The notes beneath the pieces were generated by a model. The model was not told where the DNA came from, ran no database searches, and worked only from the letters and a program-made list of their open reading frames with translations. A DNA stretch of 64,000 nucleotides from Bacteroidota bacterium (GTDB taxonomy: Bacteria > Bacteroidota > Bacteroidia > B-17B0 > Aurantibacillaceae). A program made the translations under genes and the position numbers. Below are positions 28,393 through 37,853 of this stretch, one piece after another. How positions within the stretch are numbered: position 1 is the stretch's first letter; the number at the start of each line of letters is the position of its first letter. Location: positions 2,527 through 66,526 of the forward strand of contig PLYA01000077.1 in NCBI GenBank assembly GCA_003153315.1, given 5' to 3'.

Positions 28393-29481
28393 ATGGCAGA
28401 AATATTAAAAACGCGTTTTGGTCAACAACAACGTCTTTTCTTTAACACCCTTCGTCAGCGTGTAGATACGTATTTTAAAACCAACGAAATATCAAAGCAG
28501 GGCAATGCGGCAATGGTTTTTAAGACCTTTGCTATGTTTGCTATATACTTAGTACCTTATTTCTTAATTCTTTTCGGAGGATTTCAATCAAACTTATTGC
28601 TTTTAGCACTTAGCATAGTTATGGGTGTGGGTATGGCAGGTATTGGTTTATCAGTAATGCACGATGCCAATCATGGCAGTTATTCAAAGCACCCAAACGT
28701 AAACAAATTTTTGTCTTTCAGTATTTGTTTGATAGGTGGTTTACCTATCAACTGGCAATTGCAACATAATGTATTACATCATACTTACACCAATGTGCAT
28801 GAACACGATGGAGATTTAGAAGGGCCTTCTTTTTTACGATTCTCTCCTAATATGCCTCGCAAAAAAGTACATAAGTTTCAATTTTTATATGCTTGGTTTT
28901 TTTATGGTTTTATAACCGTGGCATGGTCAACCGTTAAAGACTTTAAGCAATTGGCTCGTTTTAGAAAAATGGAATTATTGCAGACACAAAACAAGAAATT
29001 TAACTCTCAACTAACCCTTCTGATTTTTGCCAAAGCTCTTTACTATGTTTATGTAGTTTTAATACCTATGTTGGTATTGGATGTTGCCTGGTGGAAAATA
29101 CTAATTGGTGTATTTGCCATGCACTACACTGCCGGCATGATATTATCTATGATATTCCAATCGGCACATGTTGTAGAAGAAGCTAGCTTCCCTGTGGTTA
29201 ATGAAAGCGGAAACTTGGAAAATGATTGGGCGGTACATCAATTATATACCACAGCTAACTTTGCTCAAAGAAGCAGGTTATTCTCTTGGTATGTAGGTGG
29301 TTTGAACTTTCAGGTAGAACATCATTTATTTCCTAATATATGCCATGTACATTACAAAAAAATAGCCAAAATAGTAGAAGAAACGGCTCGTGAATTTAAC
29401 TTCCCATACTATACACAACCTACTTTTGTAGGTGCTTTGTGGTCTCATTCTAAAATGCTTTGGCGTTTAGGCAGAGCTTAA
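28393..29481 (+). CDS. Fatty acid desaturase
   Basis: Histidine boxes HDANHGSYS, HNVLHHTYTN, FQVEHHLFP. Confidence 0.93.
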   Translation: MAEILKTRFGQQQRLFFNTLRQRVDTYFKTNEISKQGNAAMVFKTFAMFAIYLVPYFLILFGGFQSNLLLLALSIVMGVGMAGIGLSVMHDANHGSYSKHPNVNKFLSFSICLIGGLPINWQLQHNVLHHTYTNVHEHDGDLEGPSFLRFSPNMPRKKVHKFQFLYAWFFYGFITVAWSTVKDFKQLARFRKMELLQTQNKKFNSQLTLLIFAKALYYVYVVLIPMLVLDVAWWKILIGVFAMHYTAGMILSMIFQSAHVVEEASFPVVNESGNLENDWAVHQLYTTANFAQRSRLFSWYVGGLNFQVEHHLFPNICHVHYKKIAKIVEETAREFNFPYYTQPTFVGALWSHSKMLWRLGRA

Positions 29482-29550
29482 GTTTTTTATCAGGCTTTAA
29501 ATTATTAGTAGATTTGCTTCTTAAATTTAAGAAACAAGATATTATAATTT

Positions 29551-30504
29551 ATGAAGTTAACCGATAAAATCTCTCAAAGTAAGAGTACTTTATTTTCTAT
29601 TGAAATACTTCCTCCCTTAAAAGGAAAAAGTATTCAATCTATTTATGATTCTATAGACCCTTTGATGGAGTTTAAACCTGCTTTTGTAGATGTTACCTAT
29701 CATCGTGAGGAATATATTTATAAGAAACGCGATGGCGGTTATTTAGAGAAAGTATCTATTCGCAAACGCCCCGGAACGGTTGGTATTTGTGCAGCCATTA
29801 TGAACAAATATCATGTAGATGCTGTACCTCATATTATTTGCGGAGGTTTTACAAAAGAAGAAACCGAAAACGCATTAATTGATTTACACTTTTTAGGAAT
29901 TGATAATGTGCTTGCGTTGCGCGGAGATAGCATTAAAACCGAATCTCATTTTGTGCCTGAACCGGGTGGGCATAACTATGCACTTGATTTGGTAAAACAA
30001 ATTGGTGAAATGAACAGTGGCATTTATTTGCAGGAAGATATGAAGGATGTTAGTCCAACAGGGTTTTGTATAGGCATTGCAGGTTATCCTGAAAAGCATT
30101 TTGAAGCTCCTAACTTTTACAGCGATTTAAAATGGCTGAAAGCTAAGGTAGATGCAGGTGCGGAGTATATTGTTACACAAATGTTCTTAGATAATACAAA
30201 GTTTTTTGAGTTTGTAAAAACATGCAGAGATAGTGGTATTTCTATCCCTATTATTCCGGGGATAAAAGTGCTAACGCAAAAAAGACAATTAACTTCTCTT
30301 CCAAAAGTATTTCATATTGATATACCGGTTGATTTATACAAGGAAGCTGAACATTGTAAAGATGATGCACAGGTAAAAGAAGTAGGTGTTAAATGGGCTA
30401 TACAACAATGCAAAGAATTGGTAAAACAAAAAGCGCCTTGCGTACATTTTTATACCATGGGCACGTCAGAAACTACTCGTAGGGTTGCTTCAGAAGTATT
30501 TTAG
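29551..30504 (+). CDS. metF: Methylenetetrahydrofolate reductase
   Basis: FSIEILPPLKG, PAFVDVTYH, NVLALRGD, EYIVTQMFLDNTKFFEFV, PIIPGIKVL. Confidence 0.93.
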   Translation: MKLTDKISQSKSTLFSIEILPPLKGKSIQSIYDSIDPLMEFKPAFVDVTYHREEYIYKKRDGGYLEKVSIRKRPGTVGICAAIMNKYHVDAVPHIICGGFTKEETENALIDLHFLGIDNVLALRGDSIKTESHFVPEPGGHNYALDLVKQIGEMNSGIYLQEDMKDVSPTGFCIGIAGYPEKHFEAPNFYSDLKWLKAKVDAGAEYIVTQMFLDNTKFFEFVKTCRDSGISIPIIPGIKVLTQKRQLTSLPKVFHIDIPVDLYKEAEHCKDDAQVKEVGVKWAIQQCKELVKQKAPCVHFYTMGTSETTRRVASEVF

Positions 30505-30507
30505 TGT

Positions 30508-31446
30508 ATGGCTAAACAAGACGGAGATAAAACCAATGAGAAAGCCGGTCTTGGTTTTGGTACTAAGAACTACCATAAAAATACACGCTTTTTAAATAGA
30601 GACGGTACTATAAATATCAGGAGGCTTGACGGTGATTTTTTAGGGCGTATTGATATTTATCACTCGCTGATTACCATGTCATGGAAACGTTTTATTTTAA
30701 TGGTTCTTAGCGGATACTTTTCAGCCAACATACTTTTTGCAAGTTTATATTATTGGGCAGGCCCGCATAACTTTGGTAACCTAAGTCATAAAGATTCGCT
30801 GCACGAATTCTTAGACCTCTTTTTCTTCAGTGCACAAACCCTTACTACGGTGGGTTATGGATACATCTATCCGCAAGGTACTTTAGTGAGTTCTATTGCT
30901 GCTATAGAATCTATGACTGGCTTGCTAACATTTGCTTTGGCAACAGGTGTGTTGTACGGAAGGTTTTCTCGTCCGCAAGCGCATATAAGGTATAGTAAGC
31001 ATTGTGTTATAGCGCCTTACGAGGGTATTACCGCCTTTATGTTCAGGATGGCAAATACTACGCAAAACGAACTTATAGAAACACAAGTAAAAGTTATACT
31101 TGCCTACAATGATTTAAAAACCAATCAAAGAGAGTTTGAAATTCTTCCCCTTGAAATAGATAAAATTAGCTTCATGGCGCTTAGCTGGACTATTGTTCAT
31201 CCTATAGATGAGAAAAGCCCTATATATAATTATACTAAAGAAGACCTTATAAAAGCAGATGCAGAGTTTTTAATTTTGTTTAATGCGGTTAATGATACCT
31301 ATTCAGATATTGTTTATTCGCGCACTTCCTATAAAGGACACGAATTGATAATGAATGCCAAGTTTAAACCCTTGCCACGTAACCAACGAGGCAATAAAGT
31401 TACAGTTGATTTGCGTAAATTGGATGAAATAGAACTCTTGGGTTAA
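30508..31446 (+). CDS. KirBac-type inward-rectifier potassium channel
   Basis: FFSAQTLTTVGYGYIYPQG filter, two TM segments, C-terminal beta domain with FMFRMANTTQNELIE. Confidence 0.88.
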   Translation: MAKQDGDKTNEKAGLGFGTKNYHKNTRFLNRDGTINIRRLDGDFLGRIDIYHSLITMSWKRFILMVLSGYFSANILFASLYYWAGPHNFGNLSHKDSLHEFLDLFFFSAQTLTTVGYGYIYPQGTLVSSIAAIESMTGLLTFALATGVLYGRFSRPQAHIRYSKHCVIAPYEGITAFMFRMANTTQNELIETQVKVILAYNDLKTNQREFEILPLEIDKISFMALSWTIVHPIDEKSPIYNYTKEDLIKADAEFLILFNAVNDTYSDIVYSRTSYKGHELIMNAKFKPLPRNQRGNKVTVDLRKLDEIELLG

Positions 31447-31461
31447 GAGAAAATGAAAAAA

Positions 31462-32256
31462 CTAAATCTTCACTAAAAAACTGTTCTTCTTCATGGCTTC
31501 TTCAGCATAAGAAAAGGTAGAAAGTATATCGGCTTTACCATTAACTACTGCTACATCATGTTCAAAATGCGCAGATGGTTTTTTATCTTTGGTAATAATA
31601 GTCCAGCCATCATTTAATTGTTTAATATCTTTTGTACCCATATTAATCATGGGTTCAATGGCAATGGTTAATCCGTTTTGTATTTTAGCACCACTACCAC
31701 GTTTGCCATAATTGGGTACTTCGGGTTTTTCGTGCAGATTCTTTCCCAATCCATGCCCTACTAACTCGCGTACAACACCATAGCCATGTTTTTCGGCATA
31801 TTGTTGTATGGCATAACTTACATCGCCAATACGATTGCCGCTTTTTACTTGTTCAATACCTACGTATAAACTCTCTTTGGTAACACGTACCAAGTCCTGC
31901 ACTTCTTTTTTTATTTCTCCGGCACAAAAGGTATAAGCATGGTCGCCAACAAAACCTTGTTTTTTAATTCCGCAATCAACAGATAAAATATCCCCGCTTG
32001 TAATAATTCTGTCGGAAGGAATGCCGTGTACAACTTCCTCGTTCATAGAAAGGCACAAGCTTGCAGGAAAACCATTATATCCTTTAAATACAGGCACACC
32101 GCCATTATCTCTGATGAACTCTTCGGCTATTTTATCTAAGTGTTTTAAGCTAACCCCTTCTTTAATTTCAGAAGCTATTAATCCTAATGTTTTAGAAACA
32201 ATTTGCGCAGCGTGGCGCATCAATTCAATTTCTTCGGCAGTTTTTAAATAGATCAT
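31462..32256 (-). CDS. map: Type I methionine aminopeptidase
   Basis: VVHGIPSDR, SVDCGIKKQGFVGDHAYTF, GHGLGKNLHEKPEVPNYG, TIAIEPMI. Confidence 0.96.
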   Translation of the reverse strand: MIYLKTAEEIELMRHAAQIVSKTLGLIASEIKEGVSLKHLDKIAEEFIRDNGGVPVFKGYNGFPASLCLSMNEEVVHGIPSDRIITSGDILSVDCGIKKQGFVGDHAYTFCAGEIKKEVQDLVRVTKESLYVGIEQVKSGNRIGDVSYAIQQYAEKHGYGVVRELVGHGLGKNLHEKPEVPNYGKRGSGAKIQNGLTIAIEPMINMGTKDIKQLNDGWTIITKDKKPSAHFEHDVAVVNGKADILSTFSYAEEAMKKNSFLVKI

Positions 32257-32702
32257 TTTCCTAAAAGTCGTTTAAAGAAAGAAGCCTTATTTGCACGATA
32301 ATTTCTGTGTGCTTCTTCATTTTCATAAATGTGATTATATTCTCCGCCTTCAGGATGCAGTGTTTGCCATATTTTACTCCAACCGGGGAAACCACCCACA
32401 TTGCGGTCATCAATAAATATATCCGCATTTATTTTACGGCTAATGGTATGTGTGTATTGCTCTTCAGGGAAACTTTTATTTACCGCATAAAACTCAATAC
32501 CATTTTGTTTGCAAAATTCAACAGCTTCTTCCAGCATATCCCCCTCTCTAAAAGTCCATAAGATTAGTTTGTGTCCTTTGTCTTGCAATGCTTTCAGCGT
32601 AGCAAAAGCAAATAGCATTTCCTTTCCTATGGCGGGATAAACATGCTCCACAATGGTTCCATCAAAATCAACGGCTATTATTTTACCCTCATTTCTAACC
32701 AT
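32253..32702 (-). CDS. HAD-like hydrolase
   Basis: IIAVDFDGTIVE and ADIFIDDRNVGG motifs; overlaps map by 4 bp. Confidence 0.8.
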   Translation of the reverse strand: MVRNEGKIIAVDFDGTIVEHVYPAIGKEMLFAFATLKALQDKGHKLILWTFREGDMLEEAVEFCKQNGIEFYAVNKSFPEEQYTHTISRKINADIFIDDRNVGGFPGWSKIWQTLHPEGGEYNHIYENEEAHRNYRANKASFFKRLLGK

Positions 32703-32705
32703 CTT

Positions 32706-33311
32706 TTATAAATTATAGGCTTTCTTTATGCTTAAATCAGCGTTCAATTCATACATACGCGGTTGCCCTGTTCCTATTTCAAATTCAAGAATCTGTGCGG
32801 GAGTCATTTTTTCCAAATGCATAATTAAAGCACGCAGACTATTGCCATGTGCAGCAATTACAATATTTTTTCCGGCAGCTAATTTGGGTGCAATTTCTTT
32901 TTCAAAATAAGGTATTACGCGTGCTGCCGTATCTTTTAAACTCTCTCCATTAGGCGGAGCAATATCATAACTTCTGCGCCATATTTTTACCTGTGCTTCA
33001 CCAAATTTGGCAGCAGTTTCTGCTTTATCCAATCCCTGCAAATCGCCATACATGCGTTCATTAAGGGCTTTGTTATAGGTAATCGGAATGTTGCTTTGCC
33101 CGCAAACTTCCAAAGCAATGGTTAACGTATCTTGTGCACGCTTTAAATCAGAAGAATACCCTTCATTAAATACTATCCCTTTCAGTTTTTGGCCGGCAGC
33201 TTTAGCCTCTTCAATACCTTTTTCGGTAAGAGCTACATCTACCCATCCTGTAAACTTATTTTCTAAATTCCAGACTGATTGTCCATGTCTGAAAATTACC
33301 AATTGCGACAT
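32706..33311 (-). CDS. gpmA: 2,3-bisphosphoglycerate-dependent phosphoglycerate mutase
   Basis: LVIFRHGQSVWNLENKFTGWVDVALTEKG, NERMYGDLQG, AAHGNSLRALI. Confidence 0.95.
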   Translation of the reverse strand: MSQLVIFRHGQSVWNLENKFTGWVDVALTEKGIEEAKAAGQKLKGIVFNEGYSSDLKRAQDTLTIALEVCGQSNIPITYNKALNERMYGDLQGLDKAETAAKFGEAQVKIWRRSYDIAPPNGESLKDTAARVIPYFEKEIAPKLAAGKNIVIAAHGNSLRALIMHLEKMTPAQILEFEIGTGQPRMYELNADLSIKKAYNL

Positions 33312-33371
33312 ACTAAATTCTTTTTGCAAAAATACTATTTTAAAGTAAGATATGAGTATTGCGGCATGTAG

Positions 33372-34136
33372 TTATTTCTTAGGTGCAGCTTCTGTTTTGC
33401 TTAAGGCAAGCGCTATTCTTCGGGTAATTTCTGCGGCTATTTTACTAACGTATCCCGAGGTTATTTTAGCGGGCGCATTTATATCTGATGGAAACTTTAC
33501 GCTGCAAATACCCGAGTTTATCTCTTTAGCATCAACCGTAAAAACGGTATAATGCAGGGTTATAATACGCTCTGTAGAAGTACCAATATTACTTGCTGCA
33601 GCCTGACCTGAAAATACATCTAACTGGTTAACAAACAAAAATAAATCGGTTTTGTATTTTGCATAAAGAGAGGGGATAAGTGCAGCACCCGTTACCTTAG
33701 CATTCATAAAACGAGCCTCTGTATTTGTCTCAACCAGTATTTGTCCGTTTTTAATGGTTGGGTCTTTCTTTCCTTTTTCTTCTATAGGGGCTTTGTAATT
33801 AGCCTGGTCGGGCACTTTCTCATAACTAAATGTTATATTTTTATAAATGTTTAAAATATCCTTTTTGTATTTTACGGTGTCCTTTAGCAAATCCAATACT
33901 TCATACTTTTGTTTTAAAGCCCTTGCCAGTTCGGCATTGATGCTTTTTCTAAAAGCTTCTTTTATTTCTTTTTGGTTAAGTTTTGTTTCAGTGTTTATCT
34001 TATGGTCAATCTCGCTCATATAAAGCTTGGGTTCAAACGGAATAACCAGTACCTTATGTTTAACCTGCGCTTTAGAAGCAAGAAACAAGAGACAGGAAAT
34101 AAGAATGAGGATTGCTTTTTTCACTTTAGGAGGCAA
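33372..34136 (-). CDS. Hypothetical secreted protein
   Basis: Signal peptide and complete ORF; no family recognised. Confidence 0.6.
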   Translation of the reverse strand: MPPKVKKAILILISCLLFLASKAQVKHKVLVIPFEPKLYMSEIDHKINTETKLNQKEIKEAFRKSINAELARALKQKYEVLDLLKDTVKYKKDILNIYKNITFSYEKVPDQANYKAPIEEKGKKDPTIKNGQILVETNTEARFMNAKVTGAALIPSLYAKYKTDLFLFVNQLDVFSGQAAASNIGTSTERIITLHYTVFTVDAKEINSGICSVKFPSDINAPAKITSGYVSKIAAEITRRIALALSKTEAAPKK

Positions 34137-34166
34137 AGTAACAACAAATTATAAAGCAAAGAAAAC

Positions 34167-34736
34167 TTACTCTTGCTTAACTACTTTGCTTTGGTAAACA
34201 AATGTGCCGTCTTTTAATACTCTTACCTGATAGATAGCATTGGCAAAACCGGCAAGGTTTAATGGAGTTATATTGCTTTGCAAAGTTTGCACTAAAACCC
34301 TTTGCCCTATGGTATTATAAACTTCTACACTTGTATTTTCATACTCATTTACCTGAATATTAAAACTACCATTGTTGGGGTTAGGGTAAATATTTATACC
34401 CTTGCTGTTTGCAAACTGCTCTATACCCATAGTACCACTTGGAATTGTAACTGTACCCGTCATTGTACCGCAACAACCTGAACCCCCGCCATCTATTATG
34501 GTAACTGTATAGGTTCCGCCACATAGGCTAGTCATTGTTGAATTACTTGGACTAAATGCTCCCCCATCCCATGAGTAATTATATGGAGGGCATGATTCAT
34601 TTACTTGTGCAGAAGCACTTCCATTACAACAGGTAGAACATGTAGGAGCCGTGTATGTAATAGTAACCGAGCAACTTGTTTGTGCAAAAGCATTAATGGT
34701 TAATGCTAAACTTGCTAATACATATATTTTTTTCAT
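34167..34736 (-). CDS. Small Cys-rich (SprB-repeat-like) secreted protein with T9SS sorting domain
   Basis: TAPTCSTCCNGSASAQVNESCPPYNYSWDGG...LCGGTYTVTI; INIYPNPNNGSFNIQV...YQSKVVKQE. Start adjusted to MKKIYVL. Confidence 0.78.
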   Translation of the reverse strand: MKKIYVLASLALTINAFAQTSCSVTITYTAPTCSTCCNGSASAQVNESCPPYNYSWDGGAFSPSNSTMTSLCGGTYTVTIIDGGGSGCCGTMTGTVTIPSGTMGIEQFANSKGINIYPNPNNGSFNIQVNEYENTSVEVYNTIGQRVLVQTLQSNITPLNLAGFANAIYQVRVLKDGTFVYQSKVVKQE

Positions 34737-34772
34737 TTGTTTTTTATTAATTGTTAAGTTAAAGATACTAAT

Positions 34773-34804
34773 AAAAGCCGTTCCATTCAAATGGAACGGC
34801 TTTT
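34773..34804 (-). terminator. Hairpin terminator
   Basis: aaaagccgttccat-tcaa-atggaacggctttt. Confidence 0.75.
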
Positions 34805-34812
34805 TATTTTAC

Positions 34813-36459
34813 TTATTCTACTACCAGTTTCTGTTTTTCTATCACATCTCCAATTTTAGCCATTACAAAATAAATGCCTTTAGTGTATTGAGATATATCA
34901 AGGTTAAACTCTCCGGCATTAGTATTTTGTACTTCATATATAGTTCTGCCTTGCATATCTATTATACGTATATATTCTGCCAAACCATATAAACCAATAG
35001 TTATATTATTATCACTAGGATTGGGATATACAGAAAAATTAGTAGGTAAAACTATGCCGCTAGAACCATCTATTGAAGGTTTAGCTATTCTACAGCAACC
35101 ACCACAACCACAAGATTGTGCAGTTACCTGTACTGTACTGGTATTTGTACTAAGACTAATACCGGGGTCATTAACGGTTACCGTATAAATTATAGGAGTA
35201 CTTGTATTGGTATAACTGCAAGTTGGTTGAGCACAGTTTGTACAGCTTAAAGCTGTTGAAGGTGACCAAGTATAAGAAAGACAGGAATATCCTGGGGTGC
35301 CGATAGTTACACCGGGATATCCGCAACAAGTTTGCACATTAACTTGATTAGGCCCCGCATTAGCAATAGCATAAATACTTACATAACGTATACGCTGATT
35401 AGCTTGATCTGCTATATATAAATTTGCCGAAGCATCTAAAGCTATACCTTGACCTAGATGTAATTCCGCAGATGTTGCTGCTCCGCAATCACCAGTAAAG
35501 CCTTGAGTAGCATAACCCACAAATTGGTTAATAATTCCCGAAGTAATAGTTCGTACACTTGAATACTGATAGTTTACAATGTATATAGTTCCTGCGGCAT
35601 CTATTTTTACATCGGTAGGTTCCCCTAATTCAGCAGCGGTAGCAGCACCACCATCTCCAGTATAACCATTTGTTCCGTTTCCGGCAAACGTACTTATAAT
35701 GCCCGATGTGTTAACCATGCGTATGCGGTTATTACCAGAATCCGCTATGTACATATTACCTGAAGCATCAAAACATACACCATCAGGGTCATTTAGTCCA
35801 GCAGCAGTAGCTTGCCCCCCATCTCCACTATAACCACCTGTAGTAGTATATCCGGCTATGGTACTTATAATGCCGGTAGTAGCAACCTTTCGTATACGAT
35901 TATTCACTTGGTCTGAAATATATAAATTACCTAAAGCATCAATGGTTACTCCCCACGGATAATTTAGTTCTGCAGCAGTTGCCTGCCCTCCATCTCCACT
36001 ATAACCTGCAGATCCGTTTCCGGCTATGGTGTTTATAACACCCGATGTATTTATCTTGCGTATGCGCTGATTCCAAGTATCAGCTACATACAAATTACCC
36101 GAAGCATCGAGAGTCATACTACTTGGTGCATGAAACTCTGCAGCAGTTGCTTGCCCTCCATCCCCGCTAAACCCTAATGTTCCATTGCCTGCAAAGGTAC
36201 TTATAATGCCAGTTTTAGTTATCTTGCGTATCCGATTATTCTGAGTATCCCCTATATAGATATTACCCGAAGCATCAACAAACACATGGTTAGGATAATT
36301 TAATGCTGCATTTACTGCAAAGCCCCCATCTCCGCTAAAACCTGCAGCTCCATCCCCTGCAATAGTATTTATCATGTGGTACAAAAAACGTGGAGGGAGC
36401 TGCGCATATCCCATGCATCCCGCAAGGCATAATGCTAAAATTAGTTTTGTTTTTTTCAT
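34813..36459 (-). CDS. NHL-repeat secreted protein with Cys-rich segment and T9SS sorting domain
   Basis: Tandem AGNGxxGxSGDGGQATAAEL...NLYIADxxNxRIRK; FSVYPNPSDNNITIGL...QKLVVE. Confidence 0.88.
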   Translation of the reverse strand: MKKTKLILALCLAGCMGYAQLPPRFLYHMINTIAGDGAAGFSGDGGFAVNAALNYPNHVFVDASGNIYIGDTQNNRIRKITKTGIISTFAGNGTLGFSGDGGQATAAEFHAPSSMTLDASGNLYVADTWNQRIRKINTSGVINTIAGNGSAGYSGDGGQATAAELNYPWGVTIDALGNLYISDQVNNRIRKVATTGIISTIAGYTTTGGYSGDGGQATAAGLNDPDGVCFDASGNMYIADSGNNRIRMVNTSGIISTFAGNGTNGYTGDGGAATAAELGEPTDVKIDAAGTIYIVNYQYSSVRTITSGIINQFVGYATQGFTGDCGAATSAELHLGQGIALDASANLYIADQANQRIRYVSIYAIANAGPNQVNVQTCCGYPGVTIGTPGYSCLSYTWSPSTALSCTNCAQPTCSYTNTSTPIIYTVTVNDPGISLSTNTSTVQVTAQSCGCGGCCRIAKPSIDGSSGIVLPTNFSVYPNPSDNNITIGLYGLAEYIRIIDMQGRTIYEVQNTNAGEFNLDISQYTKGIYFVMAKIGDVIEKQKLVVE

Positions 36460-36490
36460 TCTATTCGTTTTTTTAGTTGTTATTACTTAT

Positions 36491-37240
36491 TTAAGCCAAA
36501 TTAATGGTTATGCAATTGCACCATGGGCCACTCTTTTCGGGGTGTACCACATCATACCAACGGAAGAAGATGTACATAATTCTGCCTGCGTTTGCCAGCT
36601 TAAAATCGTAAGGAAACAGGGCATGGGTATCTATGCCCTGAAACGGACAATCTTCGGGGCCTTTAGGCGGTGCGGGTTGCACCTGCCCTGCGGCAACTCT
36701 GTCAACAATATCCCAGCTAAACTGAGGTATTTGCCCATCGGGGCTGCTGTGTTTGGTAGCATCGTGGCTGGTTTTGCAACCTATCAGGTAGGTGCAAGAG
36801 CCTTTTGGGGTAAGGGATACAATTATTTGTTCTAAAGCAGTTCCACCTGCGGTGCGCGCAGTGGCTACGGGCAATAAACCCAAGGTGCCATGGTTAGTAA
36901 TGGTAAATGCCGAATTGTAGAGTACGTTTTCCTTATTCCAGGGGCGCAATATGTTTTTTAAAAATAGTTTTTTGGCATTGGTAAAAGCCGTTGTTTGCAC
37001 GCTGGTATGTGTGCCTTTTACCGATACGGGAGCCCATTTGGCTTGCAAATCGGTAATGCCGGGCGTTACCTTGTTTGCCCAGCTATTAAGCGCCCTTGCC
37101 GAAAAGTAGGGAAACCCATCGGGTGCGTTTCCGGTAGTTATAAAGGCGTTTATTTGTGCTAAAAAATTGGCAAGCCACGTCATAAACGGATGATTTGAGG
37201 TGGGTATGCTGCTTTTGGTTTTTCTTTTGGTTATTCCCAT
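36491..37240 (-). CDS. 249-aa protein of unknown function, copy 2 of a duplicated module
   Basis: Differs from 16923-17672 at about 10 residues; same position between a 21-bp array and a T9SS gene. Confidence 0.85.
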   Translation of the reverse strand: MGITKRKTKSSIPTSNHPFMTWLANFLAQINAFITTGNAPDGFPYFSARALNSWANKVTPGITDLQAKWAPVSVKGTHTSVQTTAFTNAKKLFLKNILRPWNKENVLYNSAFTITNHGTLGLLPVATARTAGGTALEQIIVSLTPKGSCTYLIGCKTSHDATKHSSPDGQIPQFSWDIVDRVAAGQVQPAPPKGPEDCPFQGIDTHALFPYDFKLANAGRIMYIFFRWYDVVHPEKSGPWCNCITINLA

Positions 37241-37300
37241 GATTTCCTGTTTTTATAGGTTTATTTTAACATTTAACTACTGAATTTAACATTTAGATGT

Positions 37301-37510
37301 GTGCAGGTAGTATTTGTATGTGTGCGTAAAGTATTTCTATCCCTGCGTAAAGTTTCTGTATGTGCGCATAAAGTATTTCTACTCGTGCGTAAAGTTTCTC
37401 TACTCGTGCAGGAAGTTTCTAAATGTGCGCGTAAAGTATTTCTACTCGTGCAGGGAATTTCTCTGCTCGTGCAATTAGAAACTAAAAACGTGTGTATAGA
37501 AACTAAGCGG
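37301..37510. repeat. Degenerate tandem array, exact 21-bp period, 10 units
   Basis: Consecutive 21-mers: gtgcaggtagtatttgtatgt / gtgcgtaaagtatttctatcc / ctgcgtaaagtttctgtatgt / gcgcataaagtatttctactc / gtgcgtaaagtttctctactc / gtgcaggaagtttctaaatgt / gcgcgtaaagtatttctactc / gtgcagggaatttctctgctc / gtgcaattagaaactaaaaac / gtgtgtatagaaactaagcgg. Confidence 0.9.
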
Positions 37511-37537
37511 CGTTGTTTAACAAACGCAGGCGAAAGT

Positions 37538-37584
37538 GCGGATTGCGGATTGCGGATTGCGGATTGCGGATTGCGGATTGCGGA
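37538..37584. repeat. Perfect 7-bp microsatellite (GCGGATT)x6.7
   Basis: gcggatt repeated six times plus gcgga, no mismatches. Confidence 0.95.
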
Positions 37585-37853
37585 AGTTAAGAATCATATA
37601 ACAAAATTATAACTTATTTTGATACCGCCAAATTAAATTTACGTTAAGTTTTTTAGAAAAGATAGCAAATGGTTATGTCCGCTCCAACTTCATTAATCCC
37701 CGCTTTTTTACCATTGGTCGTTTTCAGGGTTGGGCGGATGCTTGCCTTACAAGTCTTTTGCTAAATTTGCCCCCGTTAAACCAGCCGAGCGAAGTAAAAC
37801 GCAGCGAATACATGAGTACCAAATAAAAAAACAATTAAAAACGAATAAACTGT

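Noticed and set aside
37301-37612. 103-aa plus-strand ORF over array 2 and the 7-bp microsatellite
   Set aside because: Starts in the array and continues into (GCGGATT)n, giving ADCGLRIADCGLRI; most likely a repeat artefact, though peptide coding cannot be fully excluded.
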